Source: Cristatella mucedo
Taxonomy: Eukaryota > Bryozoa > Phylactolaemata > Cristatellidae
Direction of reading: 5' to 3'
Assembly: GCA_009760855.2 (NCBI GenBank)
Contig: WPIO01000003.1
Span: forward strand, 3,470,001-3,534,000
Length of the DNA: 64,000 nt
Part shown: positions 49,133-62,699 of the stretch, piece by piece
How the letters are laid out: each line of letters opens with the position of its first letter
How positions within the stretch are numbered: position 1 is the first letter of the stretch
Translations under genes and position numbers: made by a program
The notes under the pieces: model-generated
Told to the model about the DNA's origin: nothing
Database searches by the model: none
Seen by the model: the letters and a program-made list of their open reading frames with translations, nothing else

Positions 49133-50285
49133 AAGGGCTGCTATTTTATGCTGTGATGCTATCACCCATCCAGATTCCCACGGATGCTCAGACGACACGG
49201 CGACATGCAGAGAATCTCTTTGCATACATGCCGGTCCCTCGTGTCGCATCTTCAATGTGATAATTTTGACATCTGCTGGCCCATGATTTAGACGACTCAC
49301 ATAGCCTACCGTTCGCGTTGGCCGCACCTGAGCGGTAGCACTTTGAAGGTCATGATGTTGTACCACTGGTCTTTCGTTGCTTTAGCGCTTTATCTTCGGA
49401 TTGTGTGATTCCAATTTTTTTCTCGTTGGTACTGCTATGACTGCATTGGACTGCTGCTGGTCTGGGCAGATTCTCCTGCAGTTTGTTTGCAGAGACCTTT
49501 GCAGAGCTGCATTCTGTTTCTTAGCAGCTGCTGTCTTACCAGACTTGCAGTTTTTGCAGTGGTTATGTATGTTCATACATCGGATCGTTCTGTACTTTGT
49601 ATTGCTGTAATGCTGACCTACAAAGAACTTCATAATACATCTATCACTATTATATGTTCTCATGTGTTCTCTGTTTAGCATTGGTCTTGACTTGTCACGA
49701 CGGCTTTTGTTATTGTGCACACGTGAGCATGTATGCTGGTGGTGTGCTTGAAGAGCCTTGAGGGCATAGCTGCCTTAGGACCAGTCAGAAAATATGGATC
49801 ACAGCAGTAGGCAAGCCAGTTGAGGCGGGGCAGGGGTCGCCAGTAGTACGACTGTAAAAAGAGTCAGCGTGTGTTCTTGAGAGGGTCTGAGTATTTGTGT
49901 AACTGGTGCTGAGACCACTGCTGCTGCACATTTAGATTAGATTAAGCCTAGCCCTCCTGGAGGGGCATCTAAATATTCTCGATTACATCCATTATCATGG
50001 CTAGATTGAAACTGTATGTGTTAATGGTTCGTGTGCTCCATGCTAAGGCGTTCGGTGATCCATCGAAGGTGAAGAAATGGCTAATCCTTTGTTTTTGCAC
50101 TGCCACAGTCTGGGTTCAACTTACGGCTCATGTACTGCCTTGGAGTTCTGCATGCCTTTTGGCTGATTTATTAGGTGATTCAGGCTGTCATTGTTTGTAT
50201 GCTTTGCCACCTATTAGCTAAGGAATAGTTCAGTTTGCTGTCACTAGTATATTTTGCTGTATGATTTTGCATTGGGCTAGTCAAC
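49133..50285. other. Downstream of HMGCS1, no feature recognised
   Basis: Includes the HMGCS1 3' UTR of unknown length. I did not find a canonical AATAAA close to the stop codon. Nothing else recognised. Confidence 0.5.
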
Positions 50286-50805
50286 AAATCCCAGAGGTTC
50301 AGCCATGTGTCTCCTTACCTGAGGGAGCTGCAATGGCTCCCGATCGACCAACGGATACGGGTCAAATCTCTTAATCAGACCCATAAGGCCTGCCATGGCT
50401 TGACCCCTTCAACCTAGTTAAACTGCCTTGCCAGTTGCAGCCTTCTCCGGTCCTCTGAGGACCTTAAATTTACATGTTCCATTCCTATGCTTAAAGATAG
50501 TTGGTGACAGCTTTTGCTCTGCAGATCTTGGACTGTGAAAACCGCTTCCACAACTCTTACCCAAGAACATCTGCTGTCCTACTATCGACTGGCACATCGT
50601 TTCCAGCAGTCCTGAGATGCTACCTTAATGCTACTTACTTCATTGACTGCCCGCCTGACTCAGCTATGCTTATCAATTTCTCTTGGCTGTGTGAGATGAA
50701 GTCTGTTGGCTACCGTTATTGTACATAAAGTTGCTTAGGCTTTGAGTGTACTTAAGCAAAACTTTTTCTTAGCTGCGGTGGAGTTACAGGTGGATTACTT
50801 TATAA
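50285..50805 (+). mobile_element. LINE family B fragment
   Basis: Encodes FSHVSPYLRELQWLPIDQRI, a CR1/L2-type ORF2 segment (VTPxLxxLHWLPVxxRI), then a degraded tail around CGCTTCCACAACTCTTACCC and a stop-rich 3' end. Confidence 0.72.
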
Positions 50806-51739
50806 TTCCAACCTGAGTCGCAGATCTAGATCCATGGAAGATAAAACTGCCAGCCGGACATTCGGTTTATTTGTCAGGCTGCAGGCATAGAAAATTGTCG
50901 CAACCGTAATATACACAGCAGAAGAACTGGCACAAGCTAGTCGATTAGCGATTCTCAACTGCAAACATTATAACCGCATGTTTTTTCGTTTACAACTCGT
51001 TCATTCAAAGGAAGAAGAACGGGAGCAACGTGAGGAAAAAAGATACCAACTTGTGGTGGCGATTCATATTTCATTACGAAGAGGCCACGAAGCCAAGTAC
51101 AGTCGTGCAAAAGCATCAACTAGTATATTAACGATGGGTGCAATGTGGCACGTCGGCACGTTGGCAACGGAGGCTCCATTAGTGTATGGCCAGCAGCAAC
51201 TATGACTTTGATGCACTGCGAGGGGAACTGCATTCAATTCGCTGCTCGATAGGCAAACCAGGGTAGGCCAACGAACGACTGAACACCCTATACGGGCACT
51301 TGTATTTGATTACATAGTCATTCTATGTAACGTCTACTAGCATAACTATGGATCCCTTCGCTGTGAACGACCGAGCACCCAACCCAGGCACTGTGACCGT
51401 GTCGCGTTGCAAATGAATAGCAACGCAATCGATGTAATATGTAATCATTTGGCCAAAAAGAAAGTAGTCATAGAAAGCATTCGAGTGATTCTACGTTGGA
51501 ATTTGTAAACCACAAGCAATCTAACCGAAAATCGTAGTACTTTGGAAACAATAAAAGACAGCAAAGTATGTGGTATTGCCGTCCAGTAGAGTCCGAACCT
51601 AACAAACTGAAAGCTAGAGGCTGACGGTTTCATGCAACGGCTGCAACCCCTTCAACTAGACAGATGCTTCTTGGCTGCAGACAGCTACTACCACCTGACT
51701 ATGTTCTCTGTTCATCTGAGATTGAATTCGCTGTTCTGA

Positions 51740-52115
51740 CTCAAATCGTTTAGCTGTACCTCGTACGAAACTCAAACGCGTTGGAGACCGTGCCTTTAGT
51801 TCGTATGCTCCCAAAGCCTGGAACTCACTACCGACACAGGTCACAGCGTCCCCTGACATAACGACATTTAAAAAGAAGCTTAAAACGCACCTTTTTATTG
51901 CAGCTTATGGTGGGACTTTATGATTCGTGCTTCGTGGGCATGTACCTGCTTCCCTATGCCTGCTGCTTTCGGACGTTACCACCAAACATTTGGTAATGCT
52001 TTAAACAGAGCATCAGTATAGTGACTAGAGAGAGAATCGATTCTCTGAGCCCTATATGAATGCATTATTATTATTATCCTCTGACGGTGCTATACGAATG
52101 CATTATTATTATTAT
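51740..52115 (+). mobile_element. LINE family A, 3' end
   Basis: Encodes VGDRAFSSYAPKAWNSLP and DITTFKKKLKTHLF, then the hairpin tail CTAGAGAGAGAATCGATTCTCTGAG and ATTATTATTATT. A short direct repeat of the tail (TGCATTATTATTATTAT) follows. 5'-truncated. Confidence 0.8.
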
Positions 52116-52319
52116 TCCTTTGCTGCTGATAGCTGCTGCCACCTGCTGCCTGCTCTCATCTCGAAGTTGAGATTAGTCATACGAGAGTGCTCCTAATTCT
52201 TATTCCGTTCGTATCAAGTACTAGTGTACAATAACCTCATTATTTCAGTGTAAGCCTACAGATCAAGGTCGATCCATATTCCGATGTTTATTTCTCACTT
52301 TTACCATTGTGGCTTTAAA

Positions 52320-52410
52320 CAATAATTATATCTGTTTTAATTATAATTGTATTATTAATAATATAATAATAATAATAATATAATTGTATTAATTATATAT
52401 AATTATATCT
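52320..52410. repeat. AT-rich low-complexity tract
   Basis: TAATAATAT/ATTATA repeats between the two LINE fragments. Confidence 0.85.
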
Positions 52411-52429
52411 TACCTCTGTTGTGCGACCA

Positions 52430-53150
52430 TCACCATTTGCTCGGAATTTAGGCGTCTTATTCGACGGCTGTTTCAAATTTGAAGGCTCCGTTAAGAAGAC
52501 TGCTTTCACAGCTATTCATCACGTCCAATCGCTATCTAAGGTTAGGAACTGTCCGCCAAAGTGACTTGCAAAAAATTCAACTAGCTCCTTAGTTCTGTCT
52601 CGGCTGGATTATCCTTTTTGGCTGGACTGCAAAAAAGCCGCTGCAGCTGGATAGGAATATGGCTGCAAGGCTAGTTTGGAAATCCCAAAGGTTTGACCGT
52701 GTGTCTCCTTTACTAATAGAGCTAGGGTGGCTTCCGGTTGATCAGTGGATACAGAGATAAGTTCTCACGTTCACCCACAAGGCCGCCACGGCTTGACTTC
52801 TCCATGACTAGCTGAATTGCTGCTCCAGTTCAGTTTACTTTCAGCCTCCTCGTTACCTCGGGTCATGTATGAACAATAAATTCACTCCTCCTCTTAAAGA
52901 TCGTTGGAAATAGAAGCTTTTGTTCTATGGGTCCCAGACTGTGGAACTCACATCCACGATTCTTGCGCAAGGACAACCACCCTCCTGCTGCCGGCTATGC
53001 CACATTCTTTCCAGCCGTCTTGAGCTGTTACTTGCACGTTACTAACAAGACGATGGGAATTGCTGTCGTGGCTCAGCTATGCTTCTTACTTTCTCTTTGT
53101 TTCGTGAGATGAAGTCTGTTGGCTGCGAATGCGCACCGAATTTCACAGCC
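52430..53150 (+). mobile_element. LINE family B, C-terminal reverse transcriptase region and 3' end
   Basis: Encodes ARNLGVLFDGCFKFEGSVKK and VQSLSKVRN, the C-terminal reverse transcriptase region of CR1/L2 LINEs (RNLGVIFD...HLRNIAKIR), then MGPRLWNSHPRFLRKDN. Several stops and frame changes. Confidence 0.78.
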
Positions 53151-53264
53151 GCAGTTTTTCGGACCTCAGCCGCCGTCGCTCCATCCGCTTCTGCTGACAC
53201 TGCCGCCGCGTCTCCGACCTGCTCCCCTGAATCTCAGATCTGGGGCCTCCGTCCCCGACCTGCG

Positions 53265-53830
53265 ACCCCCCCCCCCCCCCCGCGTCTCCGACTTGCACAG
53301 ACTTTCCGACCAGCACAGACTCACCGGCCTGCACAGACTCTCACATCTCCACAGACTCGCCGGCCTGCACAGACTTCGGCCTGCACAGACTCTCCGGCCT
53401 GCACGGACTCTCCAGACTGAGCAGACTCTCCGCGCCTCGTCACAGCCCACCGTCTTGTCGCAGGCCAGCGTCGCCTTAATGTCTGAGCTGCATCGTAAGC
53501 TATCGCCTCTCTGGCGATCGCTGCCGCCTCTCTCGCAGACGTCGCCACCTCTCTGGCGGACGCCGCTAACTCTCACGAGGACGCCGCTGGCTGTCTCGCG
53601 AATGCCACCGACTCTCTCGAGGACGACGCCTCTCCATGCGCCGTCCCACCGCCGGACGCCTCCGTCTCGCTGCTGCACGCTTCAGCCCCGCCACTGACCG
53701 TTGCCACGCTCAACGTTGTTGCCTCGTGGCACGCCAATGCCGCCTGGCCAACCGTCACCGCTTGGAGCACTGTCGCCTCCTGCCACACGGCGGCAGCCTG
53801 GCACACCTTAGTCGCTCGGAAAACCGTCAG
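53265..53830. repeat. Degenerate coding-like minisatellites
   Basis: A C-run at 53266-53281 is followed by copies of GGCCTGCACAGACTCTC at 18-bp or multiple spacing (53290-53430). From 53500 to 53640 there are 21-bp units, which in one frame read LADVATS, LADAANS, HEDAAGC, LANATDS. A further degenerate set at 53690-53830 reads VASWHANAAWPTVTAW. No start, splice context or family is evident. Confidence 0.6.
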
Positions 53831-54439
53831 CGATCGCTGCTGTCACTTCCGGTCGTTCTTGTCGGCTCTCTCAGTCCAACCAGCTCCTTTTTACCCAATC
53901 AGCGTGCAACAACCGGCACTACCGGCCGACCAGTTAAATGCCCTTGCTAAGGAATCACAAAACTTAGTGTAATCGTCTTGTACTGCCTACGGGAGACTCG
54001 AGGCAAACGTGAAAGCCCCACCCGATGCATCGCATCGCAAGGAGCCAACAGAAGTGCCACTTACTCAGTTCGCAGCTATTTTTCTTGATCTCCCTCTCAA
54101 AATTCAGCAGCCAGCCAACAAAGTCTCCGAAGCCTTCGAAACTTTGGAACGCTTCGCAACACATCTCAAAGGCCGCCGTCGGCTCCGTCCCGAGAAATAG
54201 CTTGTGTTCCGTTCACGCACCGCACAGAAACGCTAGCCAATTATCAACGCCGACGGTTTATTCTACGACACGCGGCGCTGAGGGATTCACGACTCCCTTC
54301 GCCCTTCTCTCCCACACTAGTCCCACTGCTCGACCACGGCTGTGCGCCGGCCGACCCGATGATTAATCAGAGGCGGATCGCAGCCGTGCACCTGCTGAAC
54401 GCGATGATGAAACCAACATTTTTTCACCGGCAGGTTAGC

Positions 54440-54565
54440 AGAGGATCAGTATCGGCCTGCATATCATCAAGCTGCAGTGTATGCGCTGTAGAAAACTCTC
54501 CTGCGTAACTTACACATAGTCTTTGTGGCTTGTTGGAGTAACAGGCGATGATACAAAGAAAACCT
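54440..54565 (+). mobile_element. LINE family B, 3' terminus only
   Basis: Reads GAAAACTCTCCTGCGTAACT, TACACATAGTCTTTGTGG and GGAGTAACAGGCGATGATAC, a diverged version of the family-B 3' end. Confidence 0.6.
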
Positions 54566-55017
54566 CGTTAAAGGGAAGAGGAAACTTTCGCGAACTCTCA
54601 ACTAACATTTTAATATACTGTGAACTTACGACTCCTTGAACTCCAACGACACTTCATTGGAATTGCAGGAGCATTCGACTTCGCTGACAAGTCACTTGCT
54701 TAACTTGTTTGACTGCTTCTAAAAACTGCTTCAGTTGATCAAATGAAAGTTCTTACTTCCATTTACACACTTTTTAGATATCGGCCGAAGTTCTTTGTCG
54801 GATATCAACGGAAGCTCTTTGTAAACTGTTCTTTGTATGAATAATTGCCATAAAACAGTTTATTATAATTAAAAGTTTGGTTCTCTGAGTCATCTTTCAG
54901 ATTATGACCTAGAGTGCATATTCTGGCTTGGAAGGGTATGCTCGAGCCCAGTCCTTTAAAACTCCTGGTATACTTCAACATAGGACACCTTATCCCCGTG
55001 GAAAAGGTACTATGTAC

Positions 55018-55170
55018 TCTTGCCGAGCTGGTTTGGTATAGCGGTTGAGGTGCTCGCCCCGACCAAGGTCTGACTGAGGTCGTGGGCTCGAGCCCCGAGG
55101 CATATGTGAAGCGCCTGAATGGAGATTAAATTCTCTTGGGGCGATATATGAATGAATTATATATTTTTAG
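55018..55170 (+). mobile_element. tRNA-derived SINE, family S1, near full length
   Basis: Begins TTGCCGAGCTGGTTTGG, A-box-like TGGTATAGCGGTTGAGG, B box GGTCGTGGGCTCGAGCCCC, then GAGGCATATGTGAAGCGCC and the hairpin tail GGAGATTAAATTCTCTTGGG, ending in ATGAATTATATATTTTT. About 150 bp. This is the best copy for defining the family. Confidence 0.87.
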
Positions 55171-55612
55171 CCTGGGCCAAATTTAGCTATGTTTAGTATA
55201 GGTAAGGGTTACTTTTGCCTGCTACACCGGGTCGAATCGGGATGGCCACGTCTTGGGGCGCTATATAAATGAATTATATTTAATATTTTATTCTTCGTTT
55301 ACTAGGAAAGGAGACTTATGTAACGCCGAAGGCTCGGCGGGGTAAGCTTGACCTGCCGCTTACCTAGCGCCGTAGCCTATCGCCTAATGCCGTTCGGTGC
55401 GCGCCTACGCGCAATAAGCTGGCCGCCACGAAACGAGCGTTTCTGGCGCTGACCTGCTTACCGTTACTAAAGGGGGTCGTGAGTCCGCGGCGTGAATTGG
55501 AAAGCGAGACACACAGATTGGGGATTTTACTGAACTTTATTCGCAAGCGCACAAAGTCGCTGCGCGTCTAGTTCAACTTTATCTCCACACTCCTCGCACG
55601 TTCTCAACTGCA

Positions 55613-56010
55613 CCAACACTCTTGCGGAGGAAATACTTCTTCACACTGGGGCTGCTTACGTGTATAATGGGAAACGACCCAAATAGACGGAGCCCGAACC
55701 AGAGTCTAAACCCTGACCGGTGAACTAGAACTCGGTTTCCAACAGTGTGGCAGGAATACTTCACACACGCCACCTCGAGCACTCTTGCGGAGGGAATACT
55801 TCTCTACACTGGGGCTGCTTACGAGTATAATGGGAAACGACCCAAATAGACGGAGCCTGAACCAGAGTCTAAACCCTGACCGGGAACTAGAACTCGGTTT
55901 CCACCAGTGCGGCAGGAATACTCCACACACGCCAACTCAAGCACTCCTGTGGAGAAAATACTTCTCCACACTGGAGCGCGAACCGGAGCCCAAACCCTAC
56001 CCGAAGAACT
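55613..56010. repeat. Tandem repeat, ~160-173 bp unit, ~2.4 copies
   Basis: The segment from CACTCTTGCGGAGGAAATAC to CACACACGCCACCTCGAG (55613-55785) recurs at 55787-55945 with few changes, then partially at 55946-56010. The two full copies share GGGAAACGACCCAAATAGAC and CCCTGACCG. Confidence 0.88.
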
Positions 56011-56268
56011 AGGGCTCCACAGACGCCAACTACGCCTAGCTCGCACCGGCAAAACCCTATGCCGAGACCACGTGCTAGCGCGAACACACAAAACACGAAA
56101 GAACACAAAATGCCAGCCCGGGCGCGATACGACCGTTTTCGGTGGAGTTCCACCGAATCCTCTTAGAGCTGTCTCGTCCTGTTCCGTCCATCGTCGGCGG
56201 ACAGCCCGCCCTCCTCCCTCGCTTTCAGAGAAACGAGTGCCCGACGGCGTCAAGGCGCAGAGCCGGAC

Positions 56269-56365
56269 CAAAGACAAAAGACACGAGGCAAAAAGACACG
56301 AGGCCAAAAAGACACGAGGCCAAAAAGACACGAGGCCAAAAAGACACGAGGCCAAAAAGACCCAG
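56269..56365. repeat. 16-bp minisatellite, ~6 copies
   Basis: Units of GACACGAGGCCAAAAA, the first one or two slightly variant. It sits inside a plus-strand open frame of 235 codons (55907-56614) that also overlaps the previous repeat; the frame is probably a by-product, as it matches no family I know. Confidence 0.92.
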
Positions 56366-57106
56366 AGCGAGCGTCGCTCGACTCTTAAATACTTGGCTGA
56401 GACAATGGGGCAAGAGCCCAGTGGTATTGGGCCCGACACCATGGCCCATTACGGTAAGGAACTAATACTGGCACTAGGCCACTGGAATGTCCCCTCTGTC
56501 CAGCTTGAATGGCGAATGGGTTCCACACGATTCTTTTTGGACAGAGTGATGGCGAAGGTTGACAGGCCAGTCAACATCAATCAGCCGCTCCCGCGGGTAT
56601 CGGACCAATTCTAAAGGCCGACTCGCCACCGCTGGTCAGGGAGCTTCCTGGCTTGCTCGTAAGCGCTTCCTCTCTAACCGCACTGACGCTCCTCTCTGCA
56701 ACCGCACTGACGCTCCTCTCTGGCTCACTGCTCCAGGACAAAGGGGCTCTAGCCCGGCGCCGAACAGCTCTTGTTCGCGCTAAAATTCAGCCAAGGCCAG
56801 CAGGGCGCTACACTTACAACTTGGAGGATTCTAGTTATCTTGGCAAACTTAAGGTGCCTGAGAAAACACGTTTGTGGGTCTTAATTGTGCTTAGCTATTC
56901 TCGCTTTATCTTTTGAGCGTACCTGTACCGTTTCCAACACTTTATATATGTACAAATGTGGCTGGTAAAAGTGTGTACGGGTGGCTGGTTACGTAAACTC
57001 CGGCCTCTGCTCTTCTACACTCTGCACAGTCACGCCCGAGCGTGTCCACTTCGCCTAAGCAAGACGCAATCGCGGGTCGTGTTGTGCGAGTCTGCTTTTC
57101 GTTTTC

Positions 57107-57111
<5 letters not shown>

Positions 57112-57159
<48 letters not shown>
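57112..57159. repeat. (TC)n microsatellite
   Basis: CT repeat. Confidence 0.95.
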
Positions 57160-57169
<10 letters not shown>

Positions 57170-57665
57170 ATTCTCTCTCTGCGTCTCTGTATTAATACTT
57201 ATTTAGTGGCTAGACTGTTCGATCGGCATCCAAATATACGTCATGGGTTTGCTAAACTCCTGGGATTGGTTAGCTACCTCGTCTACGTATACATTAGACT
57301 ACAGTCTTCCTAGCAACACTTAATGCTGTGGCCTGGAGGCCAGAGGGTGACGGAGGCGGATCGGTTCCTGTTACATAAGTATGGCTATCAGTCCAGCCGC
57401 ATTTACGTTTACACAACTACGAACTTTTTAGCCAAAATAAAATATAGGTCAATTGAAGGAAGAAGAGAAATTTAACTAGCAGGTAAAAAGAAGACGCTAG
57501 ATGATGCTCTTTTAACGGCTTCCATCGCTCCTAGACGTTTTCAACATTTCTGGCATTTTCCCTTCACCTTTGATGTAATTCATCTAGTGGGGAAATTCCA
57601 CATCAGTTCTCGATTGGCCTAGTACTGTTTTGAAGCTCTCTGAACAAACAAGTAGCCGCCTAGAA

Positions 57666-57723
57666 GGTGTTCACTTCCATTTACGTACAAGTGCAAACTT
57701 GTACGTAAATGGAAGTGAACACC
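57666..57723. repeat. Perfect 27-bp inverted repeat with GCAA loop
   Basis: Left arm 57666-57692 begins GGTGTTCACTTCC and ends GTACAAGT; right arm 57697-57723 is its exact reverse complement; the loop is GCAA. As RNA this would be a 27-bp perfect stem with a GNRA tetraloop. There are no neighbouring coding features. Confidence 0.95.
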
Positions 57724-57849
57724 CCCGCAGTGACCACTTTTGCAGTGTTCACTTACTTGCAGTAGTACGTACTAGAAGGACACCGGCTTTCATGAGCGTT
57801 GGTAATTTATAAGAAGTGCTATTTCAAAATGTTCACTATACTTATAATT

Positions 57850-58448
57850 TCACCAGTAGATACGCCTGTAGCTACAGTTCGGCGATTGCATGCACGTGTT
57901 CACGGCCAAGCGCAACTCGGCCTCCGATAGCCCAACCACGGCCACCGACTCAAAGACGTAGGAGCAACGCATTGTGAGCTGTCGCAATTCCGTTGAAATT
58001 AGCATGCTGGGAGCGTCTATGAGGCTATAGCGACGCTTCATGGCGTGCAGCGCCAGCTTCCCAGCGCTGCGATGGAGTCGCTTTGGAGGCGATGCCGCTA
58101 CAATCTCATGGGCAAGCGTCTGCAATTCCGGTAACAAGCTTCCACCGAGCCCTGCAAAAGAGAAGATATAGCATATGACAGGCGTACCCTCTCCAGCGTC
58201 CTATCATATGAGGTTTTCAAGCCTACCAGATTCGCCAGCATTGCTGGAGCTGACAAGGTCATGGCCACCAGGTTATCGCAAGGCTACCGCATAAAAACAA
58301 GTCGATAAATCCGGAAACGAGCTTCGCACCTCCCACAAACGAGAACTCCTGCTGGTGCCGCCTTTTCGGTGTGCGCCTTTTTTGAAGAGTGCTGTCTGTA
58401 CCTGGTTGCTAAGTACTACGTCAATTTGATATTGCATTCTAAAGCCAC
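57850..58448 (-). CDS. Unidentified small spliced gene, head-to-head with UBE2T
   Basis: The last exon (57850-58151) is well bounded: acceptor CTTTTGCAG, open frame through LLPELQTLAHEIVAAS, KLALHAMKRRYSLIDAPSML and CSYVFESVAVVGLSEAELRL, ending NCSYRRIYW and a stop. An upstream exon (up to 58448, acceptor TCTTTTCGCAG) has ATG at 58435-58437 and encodes MQYQIDVVLSNQVQTALF, then a basic stretch (KKGAHRKGGTSRSSRLWE) with a possible donor near 58330. How the two exons join is unclear; a small exon reading SSSNAGES near 58225-58250 (donor AATCTG/GTAGGC) would keep the frame into the last exon. I do not recognise the family. Confidence 0.5.
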
Positions 58449-58767
58449 CTGCGAAAAGAAAGTAGGTAAGCCTGTGATAATTCAGATTCTAGGTTGCATC
58501 TGTCGGGCTACTTGATACAGCCACTGCGGCGCTGCTGGCGCGAATCTGGCGTGTGCTGCTGCGTGCTGATCTATAAGCGTTTTCTGTTCAGTCAGTGGGC
58601 AGGGCTTTTGAACTGCTGTGGAGAGAAAACATCCTATCCTCGCAGCGTCCGCCTGTGATTACGAGTCTCCCATTTGTGATTATGACTGTTCATCAAACCC
58701 CTGTACTATTTTTCTTTTTTTAAAGACTGGTTCGTTATTGGCGTTTCGACGTCTTCGGGAAGCCGAC
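58449..58767. promoter_or_regulatory. Probable bidirectional promoter between the unidentified gene and UBE2T
   Basis: Only about 320 bp separates the two divergent translation starts. No TATA box is evident on either side. Shared-promoter use is inferred from the spacing. Confidence 0.4.
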
Positions 58768-61123
<2,356 letters not shown>

Positions 61124-61679
61124 TAATTAGACCTTGCATTACTTGTATGCTCTCCTCCATTGCTGCTGGACTTGGCCGATGCATGACATTTGGCAAAGTT
61201 AGAGGTTAAGGCAATCAATCTTAGAATAAAAGTATTGTTGTGTGGGCTTGTGAAGGTCGTTTCCCGGCCTAGGGAGCTGTACCTGTCAAACTGGCAAGTT
61301 ATCAATAAGCTGTCCTATTTTTTCAATGCTTGTGGCGACCAGTGCAGATATCTGTCTACTAAGTGTTCTAGCCCTCCCCCCTGGAGACTCGGTCTTTCGT
61401 GCGAATTTTTGCAAAAGTGGGGGTACAATGATGCCTTAAAAAGTAAGCAAATAGTAACCGATAAATATGATTTATGATATGGTATTATGATGCCAAAACC
61501 TACTTAATTGGCAGTCTGTAACGTCCACTCACAAAACAAAAACATTTTTTCTCTAGGCCAAAAACCCAGAATTAGGTGCTATCACGGGAATCGGGATCTT
61601 CTAGCTCCGTGATTGCTAAGCTAATAAGCACCCGTGTTCGGTGACGAAAAAAGCTTATGTGAACAGTCACTGAGACTTG

Positions 61680-61775
61680 AATTAAATTTAAATTTAATAT
61701 AATTCATTTGTATAGCGTCCAAGAGAACCTAATCTCTATTCAGGTGCTTCACATATGCCTCGGGGCTCGAGTCCA
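61680..61775 (-). mobile_element. tRNA-derived SINE, family S1, 3' part
   Basis: Minus strand: GGACTCGAGCCCCGAGGCAT, ATGTGAAGCACCTGAATAGA, then the tail TTAGGTTCTCTTGGACGCTATACAAATGAATTATA. Only the B box and tail remain. Confidence 0.75.
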
Positions 61776-62660
61776 CTTCAATAATGCAAAGTCATTGCTG
61801 GCTGTGACAGAAGCCGGAAGCGAGCTCCAGAATGTCGATGCGTATGAACTGAATGCTGAAACTGAAGATCGTGAACCGATTTCAGTGTAGTGCGATGAGC
61901 AGTGAGATAACTGGCAGCCGAGGAGCGGGTGTTTCGAGAGGAGCAAGGAGGTCGGGAAGGTAGGTTGGTTAAAGCAAGTGAAACGACTTTTAGGCTAAAG
62001 AGGTGGTCTTAAGTAAATTCGGTGCCTGATAGGGAGCCGGTGAAGCTCAGCTGGAAGTGCTGTTCTGTAGGAGCCATGCAGTCTTTGTCAGACCAGACCA
62101 GACGAGCTGCTGGGTTTTTGCAACATTTTCAGCCGATTAAGGGCACGGGCCGGGAGACATGAATAATAGGAATTGCAGTAAGTTTAGACACGATGTCACT
62201 AATGGTTAAACTAGTGAGGCTATAGTTCTCTTGTCTAAGCAGGCCTTGATTTTGGCAATGTTCCTCAGCTGAAAGTAGGCCAACTTGGCAGTGGAGGTAA
62301 TGTGCTCATGGCAGTGGAGGTAATGACTGTCGTTTTTGAACAGCACACCCAGATTACCGGCTGTCATCACTGGAGTGATGCTTGGTGAACCCGTCTTGAG
62401 GGTGAGGTCTTGCAAGTTACTGGTGACCGTAGACTTATGCTGGTATGGAACTATTATGCTGGTCTTATCATCGTTAAACTTCAGGAAGGTAGTAGCCATT
62501 CAAGTGCGAATGTTGTCGATGCAGGCTACAAGGGAATTAAGATATGAAAGCCGAGATTGTGTATGGTGATGAGATCGGGCAGAGGTAGAGTAGAGATAGT
62601 GAAAAGAATGAGGCCTGAGACTGAACCTTGAGGTACCCATACTTTCTTTTAAGGGTCCCC
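61770..62660 (-). mobile_element. LINE remnant, CR1/L2-like, C-terminal reverse transcriptase
   Basis: The minus strand encodes VPQGSVSGLILFTI (GVPQGS motif), LKFNDDKTSIIV, GNLGVLFKNDSHYLHCHEHI, KLAYFQLRNIAKIKACL and, towards its 3' end, FSSYASTFWSSLPASVTASN, the standard order for these elements, with deletions and frame changes. The 3' end abuts the S1 SINE. The tail motif is closer to family A than B. Confidence 0.82.
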
Positions 62661-62699
62661 CGGATGACCTTCACCCATTTACTGTACATGCAGTCTGAC

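Noticed and set aside
55907-56614. 235-codon plus-strand frame as a gene
   Set aside because: It spans two tandem repeats, lacks any recognised domain and has no splice or promoter support.
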